DNA of 64,000 nt from Rhizobium terrae (GCF_003425685.1 NZ_QJKM01000007.1:186001-250000), one strand, 5' to 3'; numbered from the stretch's first letter, positions 1 to 10,945 are shown. Made by a program: numbers and translations. Notes: generated from the letters alone by a model not told the origin.

Positions 1-210
1 GGCGCCGGCCTCGACGTCTACCAGAACGAGCCGGTGGTCAATCCGAAGCTCGTCAAGCTCGCCAGGGAAGGCAAGGTCGTGCTGCTGCCCCACATGGGCT
101 CGGCGACGATCGAGGGCCGCATCGACATGGGCGACAAGGTGATCATCAACATCCGCACCTTCTTCGACGGCCACCGACCGCCCAACCGGGTCCTGCCGGG
201 CCGGAACTGA
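1..210 (+). CDS. D-isomer-specific 2-hydroxyacid dehydrogenase, C-terminal fragment
   Basis: Only the last 69 residues are present, because the gene begins before the window. The frame is open from base 1 and ends with TGA at 208-210. The fragment has the end of the NAD-binding domain (GAGLDVYQNEP) and a catalytic-histidine segment (LLPHMGSATIEGR), both typical of glyoxylate/hydroxypyruvate and related 2-hydroxyacid reductases. The family uses NAD(P)H to interconvert 2-oxo and 2-hydroxy acids in the cytoplasm. The exact substrate cannot be told from this piece. It converges on the GNAT gene, with only two bases between the two stop codons. Confidence 0.85.
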   Translation, partial: GAGLDVYQNEPVVNPKLVKLAREGKVVLLPHMGSATIEGRIDMGDKVIINIRTFFDGHRPPNRVLPGRN

Positions 211-212
211 GT

Positions 213-686
213 TTACGCGAGCCGCTTCTGCATCTCGATCGAGGTCACGCGGGTGAAACCCGCATGGGAGTTTTCCGCCGTTTTCTCGAAACCCCAACGG
301 GCGAAGGTGGCATGATTGCCGGCGAGTTCGATGCGGGTTTCGAGCCTGAGCGCCGACAGTTCCCGATCCCTGGCGATCTCCTCGGCGATTGCCAGCAGCC
401 GCCGGCCGACGCCCCTGCCCTGATGTGCCGGCGCGATGGCGAGCTTGCCGAGATACAGGAAGTCGGTCTCTGGCTTGCAGAAGACGCAGCCGACCAGCCC
501 GCCGTCTTCGACAGCCGCGAAGGCGATTTCGTCACGAGCCTTCTGCGCCAGCGAGGCGAGCGTCAACCGATGGGCTGAGGAAGGCGGCTCGATGACGCCA
601 TCCATATAAGCGAAGGAGGAAAGAATGAGCGCCAGTAACTCGTCCCAGCGGCCAAAGCGTTCGTCGATCCGGATGATGTCGATCAT
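213..686 (-). CDS. GNAT family N-acetyltransferase
   Basis: The product has 157 residues, a normal length for a single GNAT domain. The acetyl-CoA binding motif A is clear near residues 85-100 (IAPAHQGRGVGRRLL), followed by a motif-B-like end (FARWGFEKT). It probably transfers an acetyl group from acetyl-CoA to an amine, but the acceptor cannot be read from sequence. Its ATG overlaps the stop of the upstream moeB-like gene in an ATGA arrangement, so the two are very likely cotranscribed and translationally coupled. No functional link to sulfur-carrier chemistry is evident. Confidence 0.88.
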   Translation of the reverse strand: MIDIIRIDERFGRWDELLALILSSFAYMDGVIEPPSSAHRLTLASLAQKARDEIAFAAVEDGGLVGCVFCKPETDFLYLGKLAIAPAHQGRGVGRRLLAIAEEIARDRELSALRLETRIELAGNHATFARWGFEKTAENSHAGFTRVTSIEMQKRLA

Positions 687-1468
687 TCGGCGGCGGCCTT
701 AGCCGCGCGGCGCTTGTATTTGATCGTGTCGAAATGGGCCGAGAGCGAATCGTAGAGCATCAGCCGGCCCACCAGGGGTTCGCCTATGCCGGTGACGAGC
801 TTGATCGCCTCCATGGCCATCAGCGTGCCGATGACGCCCGTCAGCGCACCGACGACACCGGTCTCGGCGCAGGCGGGGATCAGGCCTTCCGGGGGCTTTT
901 CCGGAAAGAGATCGCGATAGGCCGGGTTGAGGACGCCGTCCGCTCCGGCCTCGTAGGGTTTCAGCACCGTCACCGAGCCATCGAAACGGCCGACGGCGCC
1001 GGTGACGAGCGGAACCCCGGCGATTTCCGCCGCGTCGGCGGCGGCATAACGCGTATCGAAATTGTCGGACCCGTCGATCAGCAGGTCGAAACGGCGAAGG
1101 TGCCGCGAGGCCCATTCCAGCGAAAAGCGCTCCTCGAAATCCATCACCCGCACATGCGGATTAAGCCGTGCGATCGCCTCCCGCGCGCTCCGGGTCTTCA
1201 GTTCGCCGATCGTTCCGGTATCGTGGATAACCTGCCTTTGCAGGTTGGAAAGCGAAACGATGTCGTCATCGATGATGCCGAGCGTGCCGATGCCGGCGGC
1301 GGCGAGATATTCGAGGATCGGCGCGCCGAGCCCGCCGGCGCCGATCACCAGCACGCGGGCATTTTTCATCTTCTGCTGGCCCGCACCGCCGATTTCCGGC
1401 AGCAGGATATGGCGGCGATAACGCTCGATTTCGTCCTGGGTCAGTTTTTCCGGGGTCTGGTTTTCCAT
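683..1468 (-). CDS. moeB: MoeB/ThiF-family adenylyltransferase (E1-like)
   Basis: This 261-residue protein has the E1-like Rossmann signature GAGGLGAP near residue 45, the DGSDNFDTRY adenylation loop and the CAETGVVG segment. MoeB adenylates the C-terminal glycine of the sulfur carrier MoaD in molybdopterin synthesis, and ThiF does the same for ThiS. The four zinc cysteines of E. coli MoeB are missing: the CYRC position reads AYRD, and the C-terminus has no CxxC. The end is instead basic and alanine-rich. ThiF or a HesA-like role is therefore also possible. It forms a two-gene operon with the GNAT gene. Confidence 0.82.
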   Translation of the reverse strand: MENQTPEKLTQDEIERYRRHILLPEIGGAGQQKMKNARVLVIGAGGLGAPILEYLAAAGIGTLGIIDDDIVSLSNLQRQVIHDTGTIGELKTRSAREAIARLNPHVRVMDFEERFSLEWASRHLRRFDLLIDGSDNFDTRYAAADAAEIAGVPLVTGAVGRFDGSVTVLKPYEAGADGVLNPAYRDLFPEKPPEGLIPACAETGVVGALTGVIGTLMAMEAIKLVTGIGEPLVGRLMLYDSLSAHFDTIKYKRRAAKAAAE

Positions 1469-1607
1469 CGGGTAAGCATAGCACCAGCGATCGGAGCGGG
1501 TAAGACGGATTCAGTCGCTGGCGGCTTCGGGAAGCCCGCCACCTCTCTTTCGTCGGTCTTGTGCCGAGGATGGCGAAGAGCGGCGATATTCAGCCAACGC
1601 ACGGGAC

Positions 1608-2732
1608 TCAAACGGTAATCCCACCCTGCGAAACCGTAAAAAACTGCGCCCTTTCTGCGAGCGCCGAAAACATGTGCCGGTCCGTACCGGTCATGAAGGA
1701 CTGGCCGCCGAGGCCGTGCACCAGATCGAAAAGCGCGGCGCGGCGGCCCTCGTCGAGATGGGCGGCGATCTCGTCGAGCAGCAGGATCGGCGCGTAACCG
1801 GTCATGTCGGCCGTCAGCCGCGCATGGGCGAGCACGAGGCCGATCAGCAGCGCCTTTTGCTCGCCGGTCGAGCAGCGCTCGGCCTCCATGTCCTTTTCGC
1901 GGTGGCGGACCAGAAGGTCGGAACGATGCGGCCCGTCAAGCGTGCGGCCCGCCGCAGCGTCGCGGCCGCGGCCGACCCGCAGCATTTCCAGGTATTCGTC
2001 TTCGAGATCGGCTGCCGGACGATCCATCGCCCCCTCCATGAACCCTTCGAGCGCCAGCACCGGCGTCGGGAAGGGCGTTTCGCCGGAGCCGGCCGAAAGG
2101 GTGCGCAGAAGCCCCAGCATCTCGTGCCGGGCGGCGGCCATGGCGATGCCGAGACCCGCCATCTGCGCCTCGATCGCCGAAAGCCAGGCGGGATCGAACC
2201 GCCCTTCCGACAACAGCCGGTTGCGGCTGCGCATGGCCCGCTCGAAATCGCTCGCCCGGCGGCCATGGGCATGGTCGAGCGACAGGACCAGCCGGTCGAG
2301 AAAACGGCGGCGGTCGGCAGAGGGACCCGTAAACAGCCCGTCCATGGCGGGCGTCAGCCAGAGCACGCTCAGATGGTCGGAGAGCTCCTCGGTCGATTTG
2401 GCCGGCGTTCCGTTGAGCCTGAGCCTGCGGGACACGGTCTCGCCATCGCCGGGTTCGATGCCGGTGCCGACGGCAACCTCACCTTCCATGCCGTCGAGAT
2501 CGGCAAAGATGGTGAAGCCGCCGGAGGCGCCGACACGGGTGACGTCGGAGAGCACTGCGCGGCGCAACCCGCGTCCCGGCGACAGGAAGGAGACGGCTTC
2601 GAGCAGATTGGTCTTGCCTGCCCCGTTCTCGCCCGTCAACACAACATGCCGACCGTCGAGCGAAAGCGCTGCTTCCACATAGTTGCGGAAGTCGGTAAGC
2701 TTCAGCCGGGAGAGGAAGGTTTTCTGGGCCAT
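1608..2732 (-). CDS. recF: DNA replication/repair protein RecF
   Basis: RecF is an SMC-like ATPase that binds gapped DNA with RecO and RecR and loads RecA. The 374-residue product starts FLSRLKLTDFRNY, as RecF proteins do. Its Walker A is GENGAGKTN near residue 35, its ABC signature is STGEQKALLIGL and its Walker B is ILLLDEIAAHLD near the end. Length is normal. The ATG at 2732 is chosen because the conserved N-terminal strand begins directly after it. The 139-bp gap to the moeB-like gene holds no feature I can support. Confidence 0.95.
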   Translation of the reverse strand: MAQKTFLSRLKLTDFRNYVEAALSLDGRHVVLTGENGAGKTNLLEAVSFLSPGRGLRRAVLSDVTRVGASGGFTIFADLDGMEGEVAVGTGIEPGDGETVSRRLRLNGTPAKSTEELSDHLSVLWLTPAMDGLFTGPSADRRRFLDRLVLSLDHAHGRRASDFERAMRSRNRLLSEGRFDPAWLSAIEAQMAGLGIAMAAARHEMLGLLRTLSAGSGETPFPTPVLALEGFMEGAMDRPAADLEDEYLEMLRVGRGRDAAAGRTLDGPHRSDLLVRHREKDMEAERCSTGEQKALLIGLVLAHARLTADMTGYAPILLLDEIAAHLDEGRRAALFDLVHGLGGQSFMTGTDRHMFSALAERAQFFTVSQGGITV

Positions 2733-3033
2733 GGGGGAATCTTGCTCGTCTTGAGACTGGAGCTAAGGATTTCCCGCCCTGAAGGCAAGCTCTGCGTTCA
2801 TGCGGCGGGTTGCAGGCTCATGCCGAAGGGCTGATCCGAGGAGCGGCTGCGTGCCTTCGACCTGTCTGCCCGGAGCGTTTTCAAATCCTAAAAGAGGCAA
2901 CTCCAATTTATGATTACTCAAAACCTAGGGGATATAGCTAACAACACGTTAAAGCTTACACTTTAGGCAGGATCTGCACGCATACGCATCTACGTCCGAT
3001 GGTCGCGTGGGCAGTGAAATCCTGGAGACCTCA

Positions 3034-4533
3034 ATGAAAGACCAGAACCCGAACGCCGGCCTTAACGAACGTCTCGATTTCGTGGGGCTGGGCGAAGAAC
3101 AGCGCCGCCATCTGGCCGAAGTCCGGCCGGTCATCAAGGAGGCGGTGGGCGGCTCGCTCGATGCCTTCTACCGCAAGGTCAAGGCCAATCCGCAGACGGC
3201 CGGGTTTTTCTCCAGCGACGACCACATCGCCAAGGCCAAGAACCGTCAGGCGACGCATTGGGATGGGATCGCATCCGGCAAGTACGGGAGCGAATATGTG
3301 GAAAATGTTTCCGCCATCGGCCGCACCCATGCCCGCCTCGGCCTCGAACCGCGTTGGTATATTGGCGGCTATGCATTGATCCTGGACGGCATTGTCCGCG
3401 CCATCGTTCAGCAGGAGCTGAAGGGTTTTCTGCACGAGAAGAAGGCGAAACCGCTTTCCGAACATCTGTCCGCGATCATCAAGGCTGCGCTGTTGGACAT
3501 GGACTATGCCATCTCCGTCTATCTGCAGGTGCTGAGCGACGAGCGCCAGCAGATCGAGACGGAGCAGCAAGCGGCGCAGGAGGCCCAGGAGGCGGCTCTC
3601 GGAGCCCTTAACGAGGCGCTGAAGAACCTGGCGGAAGGCGACCTGACCTCCGAGCTCCGGCAGCAGCTCGCCCCGAACTTCGCAGGGCTGCAGCGGAACT
3701 ACAATTCCTCCTTGGCCGAACTCGACGCGGCCATGCTCGAGATCAGCACGTCGGTCGAACAGGTGCGCGCCGAAGCCGGCGGTATTTCCTCGGCCGCCGG
3801 CAATATGGCGAAGCGCACCGAGCAGCAGGCTTCGGCTCTCGAACAGACGGCTGCCGCGCTCGAAGAGATCACCACCATCTCTTCGCAGTCCGCGCAGCGT
3901 ACCCGCGAAGTGCAGGCGATCGTCCGTGAATCGGCCGCCGAGACCGTCCGCTCCGGCAAGGTCGTCGAACAGGCGGTTGCCGCGATGGGCGAGATCGAGC
4001 AGTCCTCGCAGAAGATGACCCAGATCATCGGCGCGATCGACGAGATCGCCTTCCAGACCAACCTTCTGGCGCTGAATGCGGGCGTCGAGGCCGCGCGCGC
4101 CGGCGAGCAGGGCAAGGGTTTTGCGGTCGTCGCCCAGGAGGTGCGCGAGCTCGCCCAGCGCTCCGCCGCAGCCGCCAAGGAGATCAAGGAACTGATCGAC
4201 CAGTCTTCCGCCGACGTGCATCGCGGCGTCGATCTGGTCAACAAGACCGGCGAGGCGCTGGTCGGTATCGGCGCACGGGTGAAATCGATCGACGAGCATA
4301 TCAGCTCGATCGCTCAATCGGCGCAGGAACAGGCCTCCGGCATCGGCGAGATCAATTCGGCGATCCGCAGCATGGACCAGATCACCCAGCAGAATGCCGC
4401 GCTGATGGAAGAGACGAACGCCTCGACCGAGAACCTCGTCGGCATCAGCGGCCGGCTGGCTTCGCTGATGGCCCATTTCAAGACCAAGGGGGCACGCGAG
4501 GCCCGTGTCGAGCGGACACGCCTCAGGGCCTGA
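3034..4533 (+). CDS. Globin-coupled methyl-accepting chemotaxis protein (HemAT-like)
   Basis: This is a soluble chemoreceptor of 499 residues with no transmembrane segment. Residues about 5-165 form a globin-coupled sensor domain. The segment [17 protein letters not shown] contains the presumed proximal heme histidine. A short HAMP-like stretch ([11 protein letters not shown]) follows near residue 200, then a long methyl-accepting coiled coil with the conserved hairpin tip ([20 protein letters not shown]). Family members bind heme and signal oxygen or redox state to CheA. An in-frame GTG lies nine codons upstream at 3007. The ATG at 3034 is preferred because GGAG sits about 8 nt before it. 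There is no C-terminal CheR-binding pentapeptide. Confidence 0.92.
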   Translation: MKDQNPNAGLNERLDFVGLGEEQRRHLAEVRPVIKEAVGGSLDAFYRKVKANPQTAGFFSSDDHIAKAKNRQATHWDGIASGKYGSEYVENVSAIGRTHARLGLEPRWYIGGYALILDGIVRAIVQQELKGFLHEKKAKPLSEHLSAIIKAALLDMDYAISVYLQVLSDERQQIETEQQAAQEAQEAALGALNEALKNLAEGDLTSELRQQLAPNFAGLQRNYNSSLAELDAAMLEISTSVEQVRAEAGGISSAAGNMAKRTEQQASALEQTAAALEEITTISSQSAQRTREVQAIVRESAAETVRSGKVVEQAVAAMGEIEQSSQKMTQIIGAIDEIAFQTNLLALNAGVEAARAGEQGKGFAVVAQEVRELAQRSAAAAKEIKELIDQSSADVHRGVDLVNKTGEALVGIGARVKSIDEHISSIAQSAQEQASGIGEINSAIRSMDQITQQNAALMEETNASTENLVGISGRLASLMAHFKTKGAREARVERTRLRA

Positions 4534-4601
4534 TCTTCTGTCGCAACATGGACCGCGCGGTTCCGGTCGGTTAATGTCGCAGCTTCAAGAGGAGACGCGA
4601 C

Positions 4602-5156
4602 ATGACCGACCCGAAAAGCGTGGGGGACCGCCCTTCCCATATCCGCCACTGGACCGAGGTGGAAAAGCCCCAGGAGAAACATTATCGCGGCGATGACGAG
4701 CTGATGGGCTTCGGCGCGGCGCTCGCCCGGCAATTCGGCCTCACGCGGCTCGGCATTCATCATCATCGCCTGCCGCCCGGCCGCCGCACCTCTTTTCCGC
4801 ATGCGGAGGAACTGGAGGAGGAATTCGTCTACGTGATCGAAGGCAATCCGGACGTCTGGCTTGATGGCGAGGTCCATCCGCTGAAACCGGGCGATTCGGT
4901 CGGGTTTCCGGCCGGCACGGGGATCGCGCATACCTTCATCAACAATACGGATGCGGAAGTGCGCCTGCTGGTGATCGGCGAGGCAAACAAGGACGAAAAC
5001 CGGATCTTCTATCCCAAGAACCTCGCCATGAAGGCGGTCCGTGCGGACTGGTGGGACGATGCGCCCCTGCGCCGGCTTGGGGACCATGACGGGATGCCGG
5101 ACGCGGTGCGGGCCTGGAAAGCGGAAAAAGCGGCGAAGGAAACCGCAGGTGAATGA
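4602..5156 (+). CDS. Cupin domain-containing protein
   Basis: The product has 184 residues and a single conserved barrel. Metal-ligand candidates are in HHHRLPPGRRTSFPHAEELE and in the second motif PAGTGIAHTFIN. The segment EEFVYVIEGNPDVWLDGE is the classic cupin strand pair. Such proteins bind a metal and a small molecule, often a sugar or acid, but the ligand here is unknown. GAGGAG lies 8-13 nt before the ATG. The 3' end is immediately followed by slyX, whose ribosome site overlaps the cupin stop codon, so the pair is probably one transcript. Confidence 0.88.
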   Translation: MTDPKSVGDRPSHIRHWTEVEKPQEKHYRGDDELMGFGAALARQFGLTRLGIHHHRLPPGRRTSFPHAEELEEEFVYVIEGNPDVWLDGEVHPLKPGDSVGFPAGTGIAHTFINNTDAEVRLLVIGEANKDENRIFYPKNLAMKAVRADWWDDAPLRRLGDHDGMPDAVRAWKAEKAAKETAGE

Positions 5157-5160
5157 CAAG

Positions 5161-5367
5161 GTGAGCGACGAGGAAAGGCTGGTCAGGCTCGAAGAACTTG
5201 CCGCCCATCAGGCCAAGGTGATCGAGGAGCTTTCCGACCAGCTCGCCGAGCAGTGGAAGGTGATGGAGCAGACGCGCGCCAAGCTCGACCGGCTGACAGA
5301 GCGGTTTCTTTCCCTGGAAGAAGCCTCGCTGGAGGCGCCGGCCATCACCAGGCCGCCGCATTACTGA
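5161..5367 (+). CDS. slyX: SlyX family protein
   Basis: This 68-residue coiled-coil protein has the SlyX pattern: heptad-rich helix (RLVRLEELAAHQ, IEELSDQLAEQW) and the diagnostic C-terminal RPPHY. The function of SlyX is not established in any bacterium. The GTG at 5161 gives the usual N-terminus and has AGGTGA 8 nt upstream. An alternative GTG at 5149 would add four residues and overlap the cupin gene. It sits just behind the cupin gene and probably depends on the same transcript. Confidence 0.85.
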   Translation: MSDEERLVRLEELAAHQAKVIEELSDQLAEQWKVMEQTRAKLDRLTERFLSLEEASLEAPAITRPPHY

Positions 5368-5704
5368 CGGGATCAGGATTAACGGGATCAGGCTGCGGCC
5401 CGGCGGAAGCGTTTGAGGGCGATATATTCCGACGCGGAGACGATCAGCAGGATCGCTCGCAAGAAGCCGGATGACGAAATTCGGGGCGAGCGGCACCGGC
5501 AGGAAACAGGGGACGGCCGAGACGGCCTCGATGGAAAACGCTCCGGCCGCCTTCGCGCAGGATTTCTTCCGCCGCCATGAGGATCGCTTCTTCCGGGCCA
5601 TTGATGAAGCAGCCGACGAAACGGCTTGACCGACGTCAATCCGGATTGGAGAAAAGTCAGCTAGGAGAGGAACGATCCAATCCCGCCTTCCGGACCGAAG
5701 CCTC
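5368..5704 (+). other. Gap without a confident gene; weak 52-codon reading frame inside
   Basis: No protein family is recognisable in these 337 bases. The plus-strand frame 5471-5629 (ATG to TGA, 52 residues, ending in a charged helix AIDEAADETA) has strongly G/C third positions, but no convincing ribosome site precedes it. The minus strand also carries short gene-like pieces in shifting frames, such as LLIVSASEYIALKRF, which could be remains of a small membrane-protein gene. I cannot choose between a tiny gene and a relic. Confidence 0.35.
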
Positions 5705-6286
5705 GTGACCCATCTCGAATTCACCCTCGCCATTCTCCTGCTGCTCGGCACGCCGGGACCGACCAATACCCTGATGGCGCTCGGCGGTTATTCCCGCGGA
5801 TGGCCGAGGGCGTTGCCGCTGATCGGCGGAGAGCTGGGCGGATATCTCGTCGTGGTCGTACCTGTCGCGACGCTGGCAAGTCCCTTCTTCGAAGCTTATC
5901 CGCAGGCGGCGCTCTGGGCGAAGCTTCTGGCGGGAGTCTGGCTTCTTTATCTCGGCTACCGGCTCTGGACCTCGGAGCGGAAGGATGGAGGAGCGGCCGA
6001 GGTTTCCCTGCGCCAGATCTTTGTGACGACGATCCTCAACCCGAAGGCGCTGATCATCGCGCTCGTCATCATGCCGCACGGCGCGCCGCTTGCCGTTCTA
6101 CCCTGGCTCGGCCTGTTCGCAGTCCTGGTTCTGCTTGCCGCCAACGGCTGGATCCTGTTCGGCGCGCTGATGCGGCAGACAAGCAGGTTGGAGGTGAAGC
6201 CGGTCGTCATCCACCGCACCGCCGCCGCCTGCCTCCTCCTTTTCTCGATGGTCCTCGCCGGTTCCTCGATCCAGTCGCTGGCCTGA
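5705..6286 (+). CDS. LysE/RhtB family amino-acid exporter
   Basis: The protein has 193 residues and five to six hydrophobic segments. It carries the LysE family N-terminal signature (LLLLGTPGPTNTLMALGGYSRG), with the PGP turn after the first membrane helix. Members export amino acids or related metabolites across the inner membrane. The substrate cannot be predicted. The start is GTG at 5705, which places the first membrane helix at the very N-terminus as in homologues. The length is slightly shorter than the usual 200-210 residues, without visible truncation. No regulator gene is adjacent. Confidence 0.87.
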   Translation: MTHLEFTLAILLLLGTPGPTNTLMALGGYSRGWPRALPLIGGELGGYLVVVVPVATLASPFFEAYPQAALWAKLLAGVWLLYLGYRLWTSERKDGGAAEVSLRQIFVTTILNPKALIIALVIMPHGAPLAVLPWLGLFAVLVLLAANGWILFGALMRQTSRLEVKPVVIHRTAAACLLLFSMVLAGSSIQSLA

Positions 6287-6489
6287 AACCGCCGGTTTGG
6301 CGAGTTGACGAATCGGATGGCCATGGGCATCCTACCTTTCGCGTGGCCCACGCCGAACCTCCCGGGACCTTCCCCCAGCATGGTCTTTTAACGGAGGCAA
6401 AGGGACTTTCCGTCTCGGGTCGCTGTCTTGATCCGACCGTTTCGGATGTGGTTGCTGGGGAACTCCGTCCGGAACGCGAGAGGTTCAAG

Positions 6490-7485
6490 ATGACCCGGAA
6501 TGGAAACTTCAAACGCCGCGTCCGTGCCCGTGCCGCAAAGACGGGCGAATCCTATACCGCCGCCCTCAGCCATATCCGCGGGAGTGACCTCATCGATCCG
6601 GTGCCGCAGATAAGGTCGGTGCGTCTGGCGGTGGCGCAAAGCAGCCCCCGCGTCGACCCTCGCAACACGGCAGAGCTTCGCGCCGGCGGAGAAGAGATGC
6701 GCCGACTGATGCGGGAGGCGCGGAAGGCGGGTGCGAGATTGATTCATTTCCCCGAGGGAGCCACCTGCTCCCCCAGCAAGCGCATCATGTCCACGGTCGG
6801 CCCCGACCCGATCGGGCCGTCCGACTGGAGCCGGTTCGAATGGGCAGTGCTGCGCGAAGAACTGGATGCCACGCGGGCGCTGGCCCGCGAACTCGAGCTC
6901 TGGGTAGTCGTCGGATCCGTGCATCAGCTCACCTGGCCGCATCGGCCGCATAACAGCCTTTATGTCATCTCCGACCGGGGAGAATTGGCGACGCGCTACG
7001 ACGAGCGCCTGCTGTCGAACACCAAAATCTCGTTCATGTACACGCCGGGTGCGATACCGGTCACTTTCGAGGTCGATGGGCTTCGCTTCGGACTGGCGCT
7101 GGGCATGGAAGTGCATTTTCCGGAAATCTTCGACGAATACGAAAGGCTTGACGTCCATTGCGTCCTCTTTTCGACGACGGGTGGCGTGCCGGCCAGTGAT
7201 CCGGCCTTCGCCGCCGAGGCCCTCGGACATGCGGCGAGCAACAGATATTGGGTTGGCTTCTCCGTTCTTGCCTACGGCATGGCGGCCCCGTCGGGAATAG
7301 CAGCGCCTTCCGGCCAATGGGCGGCGCAGTGCCCGGTGGGCGCCTTGCCGTCCATAACTGTCGCCGATATCGACAACAATCCGGGCGACCTCGCCCGTCC
7401 ATGGCGACGAAAGGCACGTGCCGGTATCTACGAGCCGAACATGGCGAAGGACGACCCGCGCAGTGGCGCTCGGAATATGTTCTGA
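6490..7485 (+). CDS. Nitrilase-fold (carbon-nitrogen hydrolase superfamily) protein lacking the catalytic cysteine
   Basis: The product has 331 residues. Residues 1-30 are a basic leader (RRVRARAAKTGESYTAAL) and the rest is a nitrilase-like fold. Of the Glu-Lys-Cys triad only Glu89 (HFPEG) is visible. The lysine position after Tyr170 reads Glu172, and the nucleophile position in the motif LALGMEVHFPE is Gly205 where active enzymes have Cys. It is probably not a hydrolase and may bind a ligand or partner. ATG 6490 is preceded by GAGAGG. The frame stays open far upstream, but only this start fits a conserved N-terminus. A strong terminator follows. Confidence 0.8.
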   Translation: MTRNGNFKRRVRARAAKTGESYTAALSHIRGSDLIDPVPQIRSVRLAVAQSSPRVDPRNTAELRAGGEEMRRLMREARKAGARLIHFPEGATCSPSKRIMSTVGPDPIGPSDWSRFEWAVLREELDATRALARELELWVVVGSVHQLTWPHRPHNSLYVISDRGELATRYDERLLSNTKISFMYTPGAIPVTFEVDGLRFGLALGMEVHFPEIFDEYERLDVHCVLFSTTGGVPASDPAFAAEALGHAASNRYWVGFSVLAYGMAAPSGIAAPSGQWAAQCPVGALPSITVADIDNNPGDLARPWRRKARAGIYEPNMAKDDPRSGARNMF

Positions 7486-7495
7486 GGACAGAATA

Positions 7496-7526
7496 AAGCC
7501 GCCGCAATGATGTCTTGCGGCGGCTT
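7496..7526 (+). terminator. Stem-loop terminator after the nitrilase-like gene
   Basis: A perfect 12-bp inverted repeat (AAGCCGCCGCAA and its complement) with a 7-nt loop lies 10 nt after the stop codon. The stem itself ends in TT, and no longer T-run follows, so termination may be only partly intrinsic. Confidence 0.7.
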
Positions 7527-7538
7527 CAAGTCATTCGA

Positions 7539-7623
7539 CGTCATCCTCGGGCTTGTCCCGAGGATCTGCTGTACGTCAATAATATCAACTGTTTGCAGAT
7601 GCTCGGGACAGGCCGAGCATGAC
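7539..7623. repeat. Imperfect palindromic intergenic repeat
   Basis: Two arms face each other. The left arm is 7539-7569 (CGTCATCCTCGGGCTTGTCC and on) and the right arm is 7594-7623 (GCAGATGCTCGGGACAGGCC and on), separated by about 24 AT-rich bases. The arms contain internal inverted repeats of CTCGGG/CCCGAG. From memory, this matches a dispersed palindrome common between genes in rhizobia and other alphaproteobacteria. It lies between convergent genes. Confidence 0.7.
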
Positions 7624-7667
7624 GGCGGAGAGCACCAACCTCTCCGCTGAAAGTCAGCGCCAAAGCC

Positions 7668-8813
7668 TCAGTTCTCGAAGAATTCCTTCATCCGGGCGAA
7701 GAAGCCGGTCGATTCGGGATTGTTTTCCTTCGAGGAAAGCTGCTCGAATTCCTGCAGCAGCTCGCGCTGGCGCTTGGTGAGCTTCTGCGGCGTCTCGATC
7801 TGGATCTGGATATAGAGATCGCCCGTCTGAGACGATCTGAGCACCGGCATGCCCTTGCTCTTCAGGCGGAACTGCTTGCCCGGCTGGGTGCCTTCCGGCA
7901 CGGTCACGCGGGATTTCGTTCCGTCGAGCGTCGCCACGTCGAACGTGCCGCCCAGTGCCGCCGTCGTCATGGAGATCGGCACGGTGCAGTAAAGATCGGC
8001 CCCGTCGCGCTGGAAGAACTGGTGCGGCTTTACCGACAGGAAGATATAGAGATCTCCCGCAGGTCCCCCGCGCGTGCCGGCCTCGCCTTCGCCCTGCAGG
8101 CGGATGCGGGTGCCGTCCTCGATGCCGGCCGGGATGTTGACCGACAGCGAACGTTCTTCGGTGACGCGGCCTTGGCCGTGGCACTTGGTGCAGGGATCGG
8201 TGATCGTCTGGCCGCGGCCGTGGCAGGTCGGGCAGGTGCGTTCGACCGAGAAGAAGCCCTGGGAAGCGCGCACGCGCCCGGAACCCTGGCAGGTGCCGCA
8301 GGTCTTCGGCTGGGTGCCGGGCTTGGCGCCGGAGCCGGAACAGACGTCGCAGGTGATCGAGGTTGGAACCCTGATCTGCGCCGTTTTACCGGAAAAGGCT
8401 TCTTCCAGCGAGATTTCCATATTGTAGCGAAGGTCGGCACCGCGTTCCCGGCCGCCGGACGAGCGGCGGGCTCGCCCCCCACCCATCATTTCGCCGAAAA
8501 TGTCTTCGAAGATATCGGAGAAGCCGCCGGCCCCGCCGGAGAAGCCTCCCGCGCCGCCCCCGAAACCGCCGCCGCCCATTCCGCCCTGTTCGAAGGCGGC
8601 ATGACCGAAGCGGTCGTAGGCTGCGCGCTTCTGGGGATCCTTCAAGGTCTCGTAAGCCTCGTTGATCTCCTTGAACTTCTTTTCGGCTTCCGCATCGCCC
8701 GGGTTCTTGTCGGGATGATACTTCATCGCGAGCTTCCGGAAGGCGCTTTTGAGCTCCTTCTCGTCAGCCGTCTTGCCGACACCCAGCGTTTCGTAAAAGT
8801 CTGCTTTTGCCAT
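7668..8813 (-). CDS. dnaJ: Chaperone protein DnaJ
   Basis: DnaJ (Hsp40) delivers unfolded substrates to DnaK and stimulates its ATPase. The 381-residue protein has the J domain with HPD near residue 32, a Gly/Phe-rich linker around residues 75-115 and four CxxCxGxG zinc repeats ([32 protein letters not shown]). A C-terminal substrate-binding domain follows. The ATG at 8813 is chosen because [12 protein letters not shown] is the family N-terminus. The frame is open upstream, but those codons are not conserved. It lies 97 bp downstream of dnaK and is very probably cotranscribed with it. Confidence 0.97.
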   Translation of the reverse strand: MAKADFYETLGVGKTADEKELKSAFRKLAMKYHPDKNPGDAEAEKKFKEINEAYETLKDPQKRAAYDRFGHAAFEQGGMGGGGFGGGAGGFSGGAGGFSDIFEDIFGEMMGGGRARRSSGGRERGADLRYNMEISLEEAFSGKTAQIRVPTSITCDVCSGSGAKPGTQPKTCGTCQGSGRVRASQGFFSVERTCPTCHGRGQTITDPCTKCHGQGRVTEERSLSVNIPAGIEDGTRIRLQGEGEAGTRGGPAGDLYIFLSVKPHQFFQRDGADLYCTVPISMTTAALGGTFDVATLDGTKSRVTVPEGTQPGKQFRLKSKGMPVLRSSQTGDLYIQIQIETPQKLTKRQRELLQEFEQLSSKENNPESTGFFARMKEFFEN

Positions 8814-8910
8814 GGAGGTAACCGGCTCCGGAAAGGATTCCGGCTGCACGAAGGCAGCCGGATACTAGAAGTCAACTATGGGTTAGGACTTGCCATCAGG
8901 CAACCGGCTA

Positions 8911-10812
<1,902 letters not shown>

Positions 10813-10916
10813 TTCTTCTCTCTCCTTTAAGCGAACTATCGGAACCCCTCTGAGGCATTCCCTTGACAGTTCCTCGACTGGGATGGTTTCGCAGCATCGG
10901 CTGCGCTATGCGGCGT

Positions 10917-10945
10917 ATATAAGGACGGGATTTTCCGACTGCAAG
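10917..10945 (-). promoter_or_regulatory. RpoH (sigma-32)-type promoter of dnaKJ
   Basis: On the minus strand CTTG (complement of 10942-10945) is followed after 18 bases by CTTATAT (complement of 10917-10923). This fits the alphaproteobacterial heat-shock consensus CTTG-N17/18-CYTATNT. The distance to the dnaK ATG (about 105 bp) is reasonable. Confidence 0.8.

Noticed and set aside
6455..6490. Possible EcfG promoter before the nitrilase-like gene (GGAAC ... GGTT)
   Set aside because: The spacer is 18 bases and the -10 element would overlap the ribosome site, so the match is likely chance.
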